From positions 1-53,544 of IMG/VR virus record IMGVR_UViG_3300035389_000027: a stretch of 53,544 bases of DNA. The stretch is one strand, 5' to 3'. This document shows positions 7,607 to 15,340 of this stretch, piece after piece (positions within the stretch are counted from its first letter, which is position 1; every line of letters begins with the position of its first letter). The position numbers and the translations under genes were made by a program. The stretch comes from a virus. A model generated the notes under the pieces. That model did no database searches and was not told the DNA's origin. It saw only the letters and a program-made list of their open reading frames with translations.

Positions 7607-8451
7607 AAATCAGCCTATTAACAGACGCGCCTAAACATAACCTTGCACTCATGAAGGTTTCGGCGTGGCACAAGGCAAATGGTGACACCGTGTCTTTGAA
7701 TATGCCTATGTTCCCTTCCGACTATCGGTATGCGTCGGTGCTGTATGAAAAAAATGCCAACAACTTCTTTGCCGATGAATATGGCGGGCCTGTTTTTCTT
7801 GATTCGCAGTTGGCAAACGAATTTGAGCAGATGAACCCGGATTATGATTTATATCCGGTTGATTACAGCCTTGGGTACACATTCCGGCCCTGTTTTAATT
7901 CCTGCGGATTTTGCAAAGTGCCCAAGATGAATCATCCTGATGTTGAGCATCATTCAATTTGGGATTTTCACGATACCCGGTTTAATAAAATTTGCCTATT
8001 GAACAATAATACTTTCCAAGATCCGAATTGGAAGGAAACTTTTGCCGAAATTTGGGACGCCGATTTGGCGGTGGTTGACGAAAACGGGTATGACTTGCGG
8101 TTACTTACAGATGAAAAGGCGGATGCATTACACAAAACCAAATGGGCAACACCTTTGCATTTCGCTTGGGATCGGATGGTTGATGAATCGCTTATTGTCG
8201 AGGGGTTAAAGTTGTTGACCAAGTATCATTTAAGGTCAACCGCGAACGGTGTTTATATCCTTATCGGATATGACACAACACCAGCGGAAGATTTGCATAG
8301 GTGCCAAGTTGTTCACAGTTATGGGCTGACGCCGTACCCGATGCCATACGTCAAGACCGGGTACACCAGAAGATTCAAGCGATTTGTAAATCTGCATTAT
8401 TACCGGCAATACAAAACTATTGAGGCGGCATGGATGGATTATGCTGCATGA
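7603..8451 (+). CDS. Radical-SAM-type protein of phage replication region
   Basis: 282-residue protein with a CX3CX2C motif at C97, C101 and C104 (RPCFNSCGFCK), the signature that binds a 4Fe-4S cluster in radical-SAM enzymes. The first ~90 residues (LLTDAPKHNLALMKVSAWHK) look like the cobalamin-binding-like Rossmann domain that precedes the barrel in several radical-SAM families, but without a DxHxxG cobalamin motif. Start is GTG 7603, overlapping the helicase stop (GTGA). Its place between helicase and nuclease suggests DNA or nucleotide modification. The substrate is unknown. Confidence 0.75.
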   Translation: MKISLLTDAPKHNLALMKVSAWHKANGDTVSLNMPMFPSDYRYASVLYEKNANNFFADEYGGPVFLDSQLANEFEQMNPDYDLYPVDYSLGYTFRPCFNSCGFCKVPKMNHPDVEHHSIWDFHDTRFNKICLLNNNTFQDPNWKETFAEIWDADLAVVDENGYDLRLLTDEKADALHKTKWATPLHFAWDRMVDESLIVEGLKLLTKYHLRSTANGVYILIGYDTTPAEDLHRCQVVHSYGLTPYPMPYVKTGYTRRFKRFVNLHYYRQYKTIEAAWMDYAA

Positions 8452-8463
8452 AGGGGGTGCCCG

Positions 8464-8880
8464 GTGACAAAAATAACGAACATGATAACAGAACTCCCGG
8501 AATTGAGCGAATATGAAGAGCAATGCCGGGTTGTCGTCTGGAAATTTGAGAACATCGAGCGGCTGCCGGATCTGGAATGGTTGAACGCTTCCTTGAATGG
8601 CGCCCGGGTTACAATCGGGACCGCGGTAAAACTGAAAAAGGCCGGCATGAATAAGGGCGTTCCGGACTGGAACATGCCGGTGCCCAAGGGTGGCTATAGC
8701 GGGCTTTATATCGAAATGAAACGGAAACATGGCGGAGTGGTATCAGACCACCAGAAACGATGGTTGATTAAATTGACTCAAAACGGCTTTTTCGCGTGTG
8801 TCTGCGAGGGGGCCCCAGCAACGATCCGGGTGCTTGAGGATTATTTAACAGGGAGGATAAAAAAAAAGATATGGCGATGA
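8464..8880 (+). CDS. VRR-NUC domain nuclease
   Basis: 138-residue stand-alone nuclease of the VRR-NUC (PD-(D/E)xK) type, a family linked to cleavage of branched DNA. The catalytic pattern is visible as GVPDWNMP followed by GLYIEMKRK, with D and ExK at the usual spacing, then the typical helix VVSDHQKRWLIKLTQNGF. It starts at GTG 8464, close to the radical-SAM gene, and overlaps the following small HTH gene. Phage VRR-NUC proteins usually sit beside helicases, as here. Role in recombination or replication-fork processing is inferred from the family. Confidence 0.85.
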   Translation: MTKITNMITELPELSEYEEQCRVVVWKFENIERLPDLEWLNASLNGARVTIGTAVKLKKAGMNKGVPDWNMPVPKGGYSGLYIEMKRKHGGVVSDHQKRWLIKLTQNGFFACVCEGAPATIRVLEDYLTGRIKKKIWR

Positions 8881-9101
8881 CAGCGGAAAGTATTGGAATT
8901 GCAAAAATGGTCCTGTCTGGATCTGATTCTTTGGCAAAGGTCGCAAAGAAATGCGGCAAAACACGGGGCAGGGTATGGCAGATTACACGAACGTTCTGCA
9001 TGAAATATATGTTTGAGGCCGAACGCCAGGACGAAACCGGGAAACTAAAGCCCCTTGATGACTTGCGACATATCTGGCGAAACTGGAACCGGGCGGTATA
9101 G
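8871..9101 (+). CDS. Small sigma-region-4-like HTH protein
   Basis: 76-residue protein with one HTH (LAKVAKKCGKTRGRVWQITRTFC), similar to the region-4-like HTHs found in small phage proteins. It starts at ATG 8871 (or ATG 8877) behind GGGAGG and overlaps the nuclease stop. It could be a late-gene regulator, but nothing in the sequence names its target. It ends immediately before a strong 17-bp hairpin, so the early transcript may be controlled or processed at this point. Confidence 0.55.
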   Translation: MAMTAESIGIAKMVLSGSDSLAKVAKKCGKTRGRVWQITRTFCMKYMFEAERQDETGKLKPLDDLRHIWRNWNRAV

Positions 9102-9148
9102 TTACGGCTTTCCGGGCAAGGGGTCGCCTTGTGCCCGGAAAGCCGTAA
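9102..9148. terminator. Perfect 17-bp inverted repeat, probable RNA hairpin
   Basis: Left arm TTACGGCTTTCCGGGCA (9102-9118) pairs perfectly with 9132-9148 around a 13-base loop. It begins right after the stop of the small HTH gene and lies about 20 bases before the next start. No T-run follows on either strand, so it is not a classic intrinsic terminator. It could be a processing site, a protein-binding site or a conditional terminator. Confidence 0.6.
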
Positions 9149-9168
9149 GAAAAGGGGAATACAGGGTA

Positions 9169-9633
9169 ATGGCAAGTGTAGCGGTAAGAAAACAGGTAAT
9201 GATGACAGTATGGGCAGAGGCTTTTGTCGATATGCTGTGGGCGCAACGATTCGAGGGACGGAAACATAATGCCGTGTTTATGGGGATGCGGGAAAGGCTC
9301 ATCCGACAATGTGAGTTGATTGCCAATATCCTTACGAGGGAACCCAACGGGCGCCTGAATGAACGGGAACGGGAAAAGTTGTCAAAGGCGGTTGGTGATC
9401 TAAAGTGCCAATCCTTTAAGGGCGGCTTTACCCCTATGATGGCGCTGTCATTTATCATTGATCAGATTATAGAGCAGCTAACCCATGTGGGCCGGAATAA
9501 AGTCAAGAAAAAGGCCTTCGAGGGACTTCTCTTCCGGATTAAAGAGTTCGAGCGATATTTCGACCGGACCAAAACATATGAGGACCCTGCCGGCATGGAA
9601 GCGGCTGAAGCATTTAGGGCACTGGAAATATGA
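9169..9633 (+). CDS. Conserved-looking hypothetical phage protein
   Basis: 154-residue protein of unknown function. It is mostly helical and strongly charged, with long amphipathic segments such as AFVDMLWAQRFEG and MRERLIRQCELIANIL and no signal peptide or cysteine cluster. I chose ATG 9169 because of its position after the hairpin and an AGGG just upstream; a longer in-frame start at 9055 would run through the hairpin and overlap the previous gene. Its 3' end lies 10 bases before the MazG-like gene. I do not recognise a family. Confidence 0.6.
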   Translation: MASVAVRKQVMMTVWAEAFVDMLWAQRFEGRKHNAVFMGMRERLIRQCELIANILTREPNGRLNEREREKLSKAVGDLKCQSFKGGFTPMMALSFIIDQIIEQLTHVGRNKVKKKAFEGLLFRIKEFERYFDRTKTYEDPAGMEAAEAFRALEI

Positions 9634-9643
9634 AAGGGGTAAC

Positions 9644-10120
9644 ATGAAACGACCTTGTGAAACAAAGGGATGGAGTGAAGTGCATTATGTCCCTGATGAT
9701 TGTGAGAAATGTTTAGATAAATGTAAACTTTATGCCCTGGCCAAAAGCTGGGGTGCGAAAAAATGGAAAAAGGAAGATAAGATTATGGGTATGGCAGAAC
9801 TTCAGTTTGATATTCATGAGAATGCAGTAGCGCACGGGTTTCACAATACAAAACTAACATTTCCTGAGTTCATAAGTCTGATTCATTGCGAGGCATCCGA
9901 AACCTTTGAGGAATACAGGAAACACCATTCTGAAACTGAAATATATTTCAACCCTGAAGATCCGACAAAGCCCGAGGGCATCCCCGTTGAATTGGTTGAT
10001 ATCGCTATCCGGCTTATGGATTGGTTTGAAGATCGCGGCCTTGATATGGAAAAGATCATCCGGATGAAGCATGAATATAACAAAACCCGTTCCTACCGGC
10101 ACGGTGGGAAGGTCTGTTGA
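9644..10120 (+). CDS. MazG-like nucleotide pyrophosphohydrolase
   Basis: Predicted all-alpha NTP pyrophosphatase. Phages use such enzymes to cleanse or rebalance nucleotide pools or to lower (p)ppGpp-type signals. The catalytic helices are recognisable: HCEASETFEE (the ExxE metal site) and VELVDIAIRLMDWFEDRGLD (the second acidic helix, with D in place of a third glutamate), ending SYRHGGK as is usual in MazG-like phage proteins. A short N-terminal cysteine cluster (CEKCLDKC) may bind zinc. ATG 9644 has AGGGG upstream; earlier in-frame ATGs lie inside the previous gene. Chosen length 158 aa. Confidence 0.8.
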   Translation: MKRPCETKGWSEVHYVPDDCEKCLDKCKLYALAKSWGAKKWKKEDKIMGMAELQFDIHENAVAHGFHNTKLTFPEFISLIHCEASETFEEYRKHHSETEIYFNPEDPTKPEGIPVELVDIAIRLMDWFEDRGLDMEKIIRMKHEYNKTRSYRHGGKVC

Positions 10121-10121
10121 T

Positions 10122-10322
10122 ATGTGTGAATGGCAAGCCCGTCCGACAATTGTTGATCATGCCGGGCGGCGCTTTGCCGTACTTGAGGGGGCCATGGTGT
10201 TTGAATTGGTCAAAGTTTATGGTGCGCATCGGCACCGTCGGTGGAAAGTGGTCGATGGGGATATGCCGGCTGTTTGTGCTATGGCGGTCATGAAAGAATA
10301 TTTTGAACGGGGACAGCTTTGA
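10122..10322 (+). CDS. Small hypothetical protein
   Basis: 66-residue protein of unknown function between the MazG-like and cytosine methyltransferase genes. It starts at ATG 10122 two bases after the preceding stop, with GGAAGG about 11 bases upstream. Its stop overlaps the TTG start of the methyltransferase. The sequence (ARPTIVDHAGRRFAVLEGAMV) looks like a small beta-rich fold, but I recognise no family. The tight packing on both sides is the main support for its being real. Confidence 0.55.
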   Translation: MCEWQARPTIVDHAGRRFAVLEGAMVFELVKVYGAHRHRRWKVVDGDMPAVCAMAVMKEYFERGQL

Positions 10323-11317
10323 ATTACTATAACGATAACGATAGGAAAGTTGCACAATGGCTAAAAAATTTGATTTCCGGCGGCCTTATCCCACCAGGAG
10401 ATGTAGACGAAAGGAGTATCATCGATGTTGAACCGTCAGACCTTACCGGATATACCCAGTGTCATTTTTTCGCAGGTATCGGGGGATGGCCGGAAGCCTT
10501 GCGCCTTGCCGGCTGGTCATCAATTAAGCCTGTTTGGACAGGAAGTTGCCCCTGTCAACCCTTTTCGGTGGCGGGGGCTGGGAAAGGCGTTAAAGACAAA
10601 AGGCATTTGTGGCCTGAGTTCTGCCGCCTTATCTGTGAGTGCAACCCTCCAGACGTTTTTGGAGAACAGGTTGCGTCAAAACTTGGGAAAGAATGGCTCT
10701 CCGGAGTACGCCTTGACTTGGAAGAGATGGGATATGCAGTCGGGGCCGCCGATTTGTGCGCTGCGAGCATCGGTGCACCGCATATCCGCCAAAGGATATG
10801 GTGGGTGGGTCACTCCATCAAGCCGAGATTGGAAGGATTCGCCGGGGATGTCCCTCACAGCTGTGAACCCGGACGGGTCCAAGCGGTCGCGGGTGGATCA
10901 ATTGCCCAGGCAGGCGCAGTTAACCGGGTGGCCAACACCCCGAACAGTGACGGGCGGGGCGGAAAGTGCCGAACGCAAGAAGGAACTGGGCCGGGAAAAG
11001 TCCGGCGGCGGGGATCTTCAATCGGCGGCGTTAATGGCCTGGTGGCCAACACCAAACGTAATGACAGGCGGGCAGACAAGCCGAAGCGGGAAACGGAAAA
11101 ACGAGCTATTAATGGGCGGTTTGGTCCGTGGTCAGACTTCGACCTCATCCCCTGTGCGGACGGCAAAACGCGGCGTATTGAATCCGGAGTTGCCCCGCTG
11201 GTTGATGGGGTTCCGGGCCGGGTGGTCAAATTACGCGGATATGGAAACGCCATTGCCCCTCCATTAGCTGCTGAATTCATTAAGGCTGCAGGAGCGTTTA
11301 AGGGAATCGATTTATGA
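10319..11317 (+). CDS. C5-cytosine DNA methyltransferase
   Basis: Methylates cytosine C5 in a specific DNA sequence, probably to protect phage DNA from restriction. Motif I is FFAGIGGW (residues ~49-56), motif IV is SCPCQPFS with catalytic Cys79, motif VI is reduced to FGEQV, motif VIII is RQRIWWV, and motif X is GYGNAIAPPLAAEFI near the C-terminus. Motifs I and IV are unusually close, which I know from a family of phage cytosine methyltransferases. The target-recognition region (~170-260) is low-complexity, glycine- and arginine-rich, and is the part doubly coded by a second ORF. Start is TTG 10319 with GGGGAC upstream. Confidence 0.88.
   Translation: MNYYNDNDRKVAQWLKNLISGGLIPPGDVDERSIIDVEPSDLTGYTQCHFFAGIGGWPEALRLAGWSSIKPVWTGSCPCQPFSVAGAGKGVKDKRHLWPEFCRLICECNPPDVFGEQVASKLGKEWLSGVRLDLEEMGYAVGAADLCAASIGAPHIRQRIWWVGHSIKPRLEGFAGDVPHSCEPGRVQAVAGGSIAQAGAVNRVANTPNSDGRGGKCRTQEGTGPGKVRRRGSSIGGVNGLVANTKRNDRRADKPKRETEKRAINGRFGPWSDFDLIPCADGKTRRIESGVAPLVDGVPGRVVKLRGYGNAIAPPLAAEFIKAAGAFKGIDL
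10425..11267 (+). CDS. 280-residue overlapping ORF inside the cytosine methyltransferase gene
   Basis: A second reading frame fully inside the methyltransferase gene stays open for 843 bases and starts at ATG 10425 with a textbook ribosome binding site (AAGGAG at 10411-10416, 8 bases upstream). The protein is not a random shadow: it has LSLFGQEVAPVNP, LENRLRQ, YALTWKRWDMQSGPPICALRAS, repeated GW-x-TP or WPTP units and NPELPRWLMGF near the end. From memory this pattern recurs in database proteins of phages and prophages, usually annotated as hypothetical. Function unknown. It may be a partner of the methyltransferase or an independent protein. Confidence 0.6.
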   Translation: MLNRQTLPDIPSVIFSQVSGDGRKPCALPAGHQLSLFGQEVAPVNPFRWRGLGKALKTKGICGLSSAALSVSATLQTFLENRLRQNLGKNGSPEYALTWKRWDMQSGPPICALRASVHRISAKGYGGWVTPSSRDWKDSPGMSLTAVNPDGSKRSRVDQLPRQAQLTGWPTPRTVTGGAESAERKKELGREKSGGGDLQSAALMAWWPTPNVMTGGQTSRSGKRKNELLMGGLVRGQTSTSSPVRTAKRGVLNPELPRWLMGFRAGWSNYADMETPLPLH

Positions 11318-11358
11318 GATGGCTATGTGAATTGAAAGACTGTGAAAAAAGGGGATAA
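11314..11358 (+). CDS. Possible 14-residue coupled peptide
   Basis: A tiny ORF starts at ATG 11314, overlapping the methyltransferase stop (ATGA) and preceded by AAGGGA at a good distance. It encodes MRWLCELKDCEKRG and stops inside the region just before the next gene's start. It may simply couple translation to the next gene. Length gives no statistical support, so this is a suggestion only. Confidence 0.25.
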   Translation: MRWLCELKDCEKRG

Positions 11359-11362
11359 GAAA

Positions 11363-11647
11363 ATGCCAGAATCAACCAAGTCTATATTTCATGACGAAAC
11401 AAAATTACCCAAGTGGGCACAGGACAGGCTTAACGGCTTCCGTAGGGAGATCATCGGTCTGGAAGGCTTAAAAAAGCTTCATGGCTTGCTTGCCGATAAA
11501 GACCGTGACTGGTTTACCATCCCCGGCCCGATACCAAATGCCGGGAAAGAATCTATCACGCTCCATGTATTTTATCCTAACCATGCCCATCCTGTTTGTG
11601 AGCTGGGCGTGGGCGATATCCTTCATGTGGGCAGGGCAAAGAAGTAG
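11363..11647 (+). CDS. Hypothetical protein before the terminase genes
   Basis: 94-residue protein of unknown function. I chose ATG 11363, which has AAAGGGG at normal spacing; an in-frame GTG at 11342 would add seven lysine-rich residues. The N-terminal half is helical and charged, the C-terminal half beta-rich (DWFTIPGPIP, SITLHVFYPNHAHPVCELGVGDILHVG). It is the last gene before the terminase small subunit, a position that can hold HNH or DNA-maturation genes, but no HNH motif is present. Confidence 0.55.
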   Translation: MPESTKSIFHDETKLPKWAQDRLNGFRREIIGLEGLKKLHGLLADKDRDWFTIPGPIPNAGKESITLHVFYPNHAHPVCELGVGDILHVGRAKK

Positions 11648-11650
11648 GCC

Positions 11651-12643
11651 ATGACTGATAAAAAAATAGATTATCGGGCTGAAGGTTCACTTTTCCTGAA
11701 ATTAAAGGCCGATGGGGAGAAGGTGAACCATGTCAGCTTTTGTAAACGCAGGTCGGGGGAGTTGGGGGAACCCCTGTCCCTGGCGTATTTCAGAAAAGTT
11801 TTACGAAGCTTGAAAGGAAAAAATAAACCTTTAAAAAAAGGTAAAAATGCAGGAAATCTGCATAAGCGGGTAAAAAAGACAAAAGTGAACCCGGCAAAGA
11901 AAAGCACTGATGGGGTTGACTGGTCCGCACTCAAGACGGAATTCATGGACAATAGCGGTATTTCATTGGCCGCATTTGCAAGGGATCACGGGATGAACCC
12001 TGCAAGTGGGATGTTTCGCAGAAATACAACCGGGTGGCCCAAGGAACGTAGGTCAGTGATAGCGGAAACCAGCACAAAAGCCGTTCAAACCCTCATAGAG
12101 AGTAGGGCCGCGGATAAAGCCCGCGATATGTATGCTGAAATCCTGGCGTTTCAGTGGCGGTTGATGGATGCGTTGAAGGAAGCGGCTGAATCAGTTCCGC
12201 AATGGAAAACGATCAAAAGCCCATACACTGCCGGTGCGGTGGCGACCTATGCTTTGAATATGCAGGTAGCCTTTGAAAAGCTTATGCCGAACCTACAGGG
12301 TCTTGTGAAAATGGATGAAATGCGGAACATTTTTGACGGCCTGGCGGATAATACCATGGACATCGAACAGGCCGCCATTGGGTTTGTTAAGCTTGGCGTC
12401 CAAATGCCTGAGCCCTTGAAAATGATGTTGCAGAAATACGAGCCTGAAGAGCCGATGCCTGATGATAACGACGAAATTACAGAAGCCCAAATCATGGCCC
12501 GCCGAGAGGAAATGTTAAAGGAGATTGAAGTCGAACGAATTGAGTTTGTAGCCGAGCGGAAAAAGGCCGTGAAGCAAATTACACACGAGTTGGCCCATGT
12601 GGAATCTTTTACCGAGAATAGTGATGGGCCAACGGAAACATAA
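11651..12643 (+). CDS. Terminase small subunit-like protein
   Basis: Probable DNA-recognition subunit of the packaging motor. Placement directly before the large subunit, with a 47-base overlap, is the main evidence. The N-terminus is basic and low complexity. Residues ~95-135 (DWSALKTEFMDNSGISLAAFARDHGMNPASGMFRRNTTGW) look like an HTH as expected for a small terminase, followed by long helices (~140-250) and an acidic, coiled-coil C-terminus (~265-325). At 330 aa it is longer than many small subunits but close to those of some myoviruses. Confidence 0.65.
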   Translation: MTDKKIDYRAEGSLFLKLKADGEKVNHVSFCKRRSGELGEPLSLAYFRKVLRSLKGKNKPLKKGKNAGNLHKRVKKTKVNPAKKSTDGVDWSALKTEFMDNSGISLAAFARDHGMNPASGMFRRNTTGWPKERRSVIAETSTKAVQTLIESRAADKARDMYAEILAFQWRLMDALKEAAESVPQWKTIKSPYTAGAVATYALNMQVAFEKLMPNLQGLVKMDEMRNIFDGLADNTMDIEQAAIGFVKLGVQMPEPLKMMLQKYEPEEPMPDDNDEITEAQIMARREEMLKEIEVERIEFVAERKKAVKQITHELAHVESFTENSDGPTET

Positions 12644-14102
12644 AAAACGAGCAATGCTTCGGGATCCGCGGTACCTGGACTTTTGTGCCCGGTATAGGGG
12701 GGACCTGGTTGGTTATATGCTGGACCATGCGCCATATCGGTTGACTTGGCAGCAGACTGATATGTGCCGGGCAATTCAGAAGCCGGGGTGTCGGGTGGCC
12801 GTGGCGTCAGGCCATGGCACCGGCAAAAGCTGGCTATTGGCTTATATCCTTGACTGGCATCTTCGAGTTTACCCGTTTTCCAATGCCATGTTGACGGCCA
12901 CCAATATTGAACAGTGCCGGTCCGTCGTATGGAAATACTTGGATGAGGCCATATCAAACGTAGACAGGCTACATCCTTGGATGGCTGGATGGTTTGTCAA
13001 AGAAACGAAACGATATTACATGCGGTCGTTTAAAGATTCTTGGTACGCCATACCCAAAACAGCCAGCAAGTCGGCTCCTGAGAATGTGGCCGGACAGCAT
13101 AACCGGCATTATATCTGTATCGTTGATGAAGCGTCAGGCGTTATTGATGAGATTCACGGGGTATTAAGGGGGGCGCTTACCCACAAGGATAACCGGTATG
13201 TCATGACGTCTCAACCGACCAGGCCTATTGGTCACTTTGCGGATGCCTTTGGCAAACTTTCCGATATTTACACGACTTTCAATCTCAATGCCGAGCTTTC
13301 CCCGATTGTCAGCAAGGAATTTATCCGGGAAAAGCTGATTGAATATGGTGGCCACCATAGCCCGGAATATCAAATCAAGGTTCTTGGCTGCCTGCCGGAC
13401 AATCTTTCCGGGTACCTGATACCCAAACGATGGCTTGAGGTATGCCAAGGCATTGAGATCATCCATGATGAGCCCTGGGGGTGGGTGGTCACCGTCGATG
13501 TTGCAGAGGGCCTGCATAGGGACTCATCTGTTTGGACCATTGCCAAGGTGTCCGGATACTATGAAAAACGAAAAGTCGAAGTCGTTGAATGCGTCGAATT
13601 CCTTGACCTGAATGAAAAAGAGTTTGCCCGGGAATTGTATAACCGGTGCCTGAGCCTGCCTTCTGCCACGATTGCAGTTGATGGGGACGGCGCGGGCCGG
13701 ACAGTGATCTTGGAGCTTGAAGAACTTGGGATGCAGTGCGAACCGATCCACTGGGGCCTGCCCTGTCATACCGAATCGGATAAGCGGCGGTACCGGAATC
13801 AGCGGGCGTATGCATCTGTTAAGGTCCGGGAAGCTGTGTTTGAAGAGCGATTCAAGGTTGCTCAAACAAAAAAGATTGTCAACGAGGGGTCTAAAATCCC
13901 CTATGACCTTGACGACCGGGGCCGGTATTCGATCTGGACAAAAGAACGGATGCGGGGACAGGGGATCAAAAGCCCGGATGTCTGGGATACGCACTGTTTC
14001 TTTTTCCTGGTGGATTACATCCCTGTTGAAGCCGGTAGTGACGGTGGCGATGACGAAATGATAAAATGGGCAAAAGAAATACTTGAGGGGAGTGAGGCAT
14101 GA
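12597..14102 (+). CDS. Terminase large subunit
   Basis: ATPase and nuclease that cuts and pumps phage DNA into the prohead. Walker A is VASGHGTGKS (~69-78), Walker B is YICIVDEAS, and a coupling motif MTSQPTR follows. The nuclease domain shows the RNase-H-like acidic residues in VVTVDVAEGLHRDSS, IAVDGDGAGRT and SPDVWDTHC. The domains are complete and the length of 501 aa is normal. The start is uncertain between ATG 12597 and ATG 12624; neither has a strong ribosome binding site, and either overlaps the small-subunit gene. The stop overlaps the next ATG. Confidence 0.92.
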   Translation: MWNLLPRIVMGQRKHKKRAMLRDPRYLDFCARYRGDLVGYMLDHAPYRLTWQQTDMCRAIQKPGCRVAVASGHGTGKSWLLAYILDWHLRVYPFSNAMLTATNIEQCRSVVWKYLDEAISNVDRLHPWMAGWFVKETKRYYMRSFKDSWYAIPKTASKSAPENVAGQHNRHYICIVDEASGVIDEIHGVLRGALTHKDNRYVMTSQPTRPIGHFADAFGKLSDIYTTFNLNAELSPIVSKEFIREKLIEYGGHHSPEYQIKVLGCLPDNLSGYLIPKRWLEVCQGIEIIHDEPWGWVVTVDVAEGLHRDSSVWTIAKVSGYYEKRKVEVVECVEFLDLNEKEFARELYNRCLSLPSATIAVDGDGAGRTVILELEELGMQCEPIHWGLPCHTESDKRRYRNQRAYASVKVREAVFEERFKVAQTKKIVNEGSKIPYDLDDRGRYSIWTKERMRGQGIKSPDVWDTHCFFFLVDYIPVEAGSDGGDDEMIKWAKEILEGSEA

Positions 14103-14740
14103 CAGAGGCACTGAAAATATTTACAGTATCCCTTGCGGGGTTGAAAAAATATAAGGCCTATGCGGTTTGGAACGGTGAAAATCTTGCGATTACCCATGTT
14201 TTACCGCTGAAAGGGGCGTTCGGAACGTGGAAAGCATCTGTCATCGATGAGATCCAAAAGAAACAAGCAGCTGGGTTTACGTGTATTGTCGAGGAAAAGA
14301 CGGATAAAATCGCCCAGTATGCCAGTCGGTTTAACCTTGAAGACATGGACATGGAAAGCGGGCGGAGCAATTTTTACACGGCCCTGGATTGGTACTTTTC
14401 CCTACTGGAAACCGAAAGCTTGATTATGGCTAAGGATTATCAGTCTTTTGTTTTCCGGGCTGGCGGTGAGGGGCAGCGGGTTGAAAAAAAGCAGGATGAG
14501 AAAGGCCGGGTTATTTATAATATCAACTGGGAGGCCTTCACTCCCGGTCATCGATGCGTTTTATTATGTGTCGTTGGCGCTATGATTGAGCCTGTTAGCC
14601 AAAGATATTTGGAACAAATGTTGAAAGGATGGCTGACGCCCGACGGGGAAAAAGCAGGCCCGTTATCATCGTTTCACGCGATTACGGAAGGCCAAACAAA
14701 AGCGCGGCTGGAAGCCTTGGCGGCTGCCCAAAAAAGATGA
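14099..14740 (+). CDS. Hypothetical protein following the terminase
   Basis: 213-residue protein, function unknown. It is coupled to the terminase large subunit by an ATGA overlap. The first half reads like a nuclease-resolvase type fold (KYKAYAVWNGENLAITHVLP, CIVEEKTDKIAQYASRF), resembling RNase-H-like small phage proteins, but the catalytic residues are not clear enough to call it. The C-terminal half is helical. A role beside the terminase is possible from position only. Confidence 0.55.
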   Translation: MTEALKIFTVSLAGLKKYKAYAVWNGENLAITHVLPLKGAFGTWKASVIDEIQKKQAAGFTCIVEEKTDKIAQYASRFNLEDMDMESGRSNFYTALDWYFSLLETESLIMAKDYQSFVFRAGGEGQRVEKKQDEKGRVIYNINWEAFTPGHRCVLLCVVGAMIEPVSQRYLEQMLKGWLTPDGEKAGPLSSFHAITEGQTKARLEALAAAQKR

Positions 14741-14777
14741 TTGAAAACGGCGGCCATGTGTGGTTATATAAAGTTAT

Positions 14778-14789
14778 CTTTAAATAAAG
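14778..14789. promoter_or_regulatory. Recurrent motif CTTTAAATAAAG in a gene gap
   Basis: This 12-base motif lies 18 bases before the kinase-like gene. Its exact reverse complement, CTTTATTTAAAG, occurs in two other gaps, at 22135-22146 (capsid gene) and 49993-50004 (lysis cassette). It may be part of a phage promoter or a regulator site; no factor is known. Confidence 0.4.
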
Positions 14790-14806
14790 TTTAAAAGGAG
14801 AAAAGC

Positions 14807-15340
14807 TTGTACAAAGTTATTTTACTAAACGGGAGCGCGGAAGCTGGCAAGGGCACGTTTGTGGATGCGGTAAAGGCGCTTGCTGCTGAAGATGGGTTGA
14901 TAGTCTGTAACCCGTCAACTGTTAATTCTGTCAAATTGGCATGTTCCTTCATGGGGGCACAGAATGAGCCGAAAACCGATAAAAAACGGCGGCTCTGGAA
15001 CAAGGTTAAGGCGGCATGGACCGAGTTTAACGACGGGCCGTTCAGGGAGTCGTTAGTGACCATTGATGCTCTGAATAAAAGCGGGCACCATATCGTTTTC
15101 TTGGATGTTCGTGAACCGTCAGAACTTGAAAAATACAGGGATCATTTCGGGGATGAGTGCCTTGCTCTTCTATTGACCAATCCCCGGCCGCCCGTCCCGG
15201 ACAATGACGCGGATCAGCATGTAAACGATTTTCAATACGACCATACCATAGAGAACCACGGCGGCCTGAAAGCGTTAAATGAGGCGGCCCGGATCTTCTA
15301 TAATCTCTTGATGGAGAAACGCCATGAAGTCGCGGCTTAG
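14807..15340 (+). CDS. Deoxynucleoside monophosphate kinase-like protein
   Basis: P-loop kinase-like protein of 177 aa. The Walker A variant NGSAEAGKGTFVDAV at ~8-20 matches phage dNMP kinases and related nucleotide kinases, and FLDVREPSELEKY fits the second conserved segment near a lid region. Such enzymes convert host or modified dNMPs to diphosphates to feed phage DNA synthesis. Start is TTG 14807 with AAAAGGAG 6 bases upstream. A recurrent AT-rich motif and a 66-base gap precede it, so it may have its own promoter. The exact substrate cannot be read from sequence. Confidence 0.7.
   Translation: MYKVILLNGSAEAGKGTFVDAVKALAAEDGLIVCNPSTVNSVKLACSFMGAQNEPKTDKKRRLWNKVKAAWTEFNDGPFRESLVTIDALNKSGHHIVFLDVREPSELEKYRDHFGDECLALLLTNPRPPVPDNDADQHVNDFQYDHTIENHGGLKALNEAARIFYNLLMEKRHEVAA

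Noticed and set aside
10425-11267. Treating the second frame in the cytosine methyltransferase as noise
   Set aside because: The start signal, length without stops and structured sequence argue against dismissal; kept as a feature with moderate confidence.
14741-14806. tRNA or other RNA gene in the gap before the kinase-like gene
   Set aside because: No cloverleaf can be drawn and the gap is AT-rich, more like a promoter.
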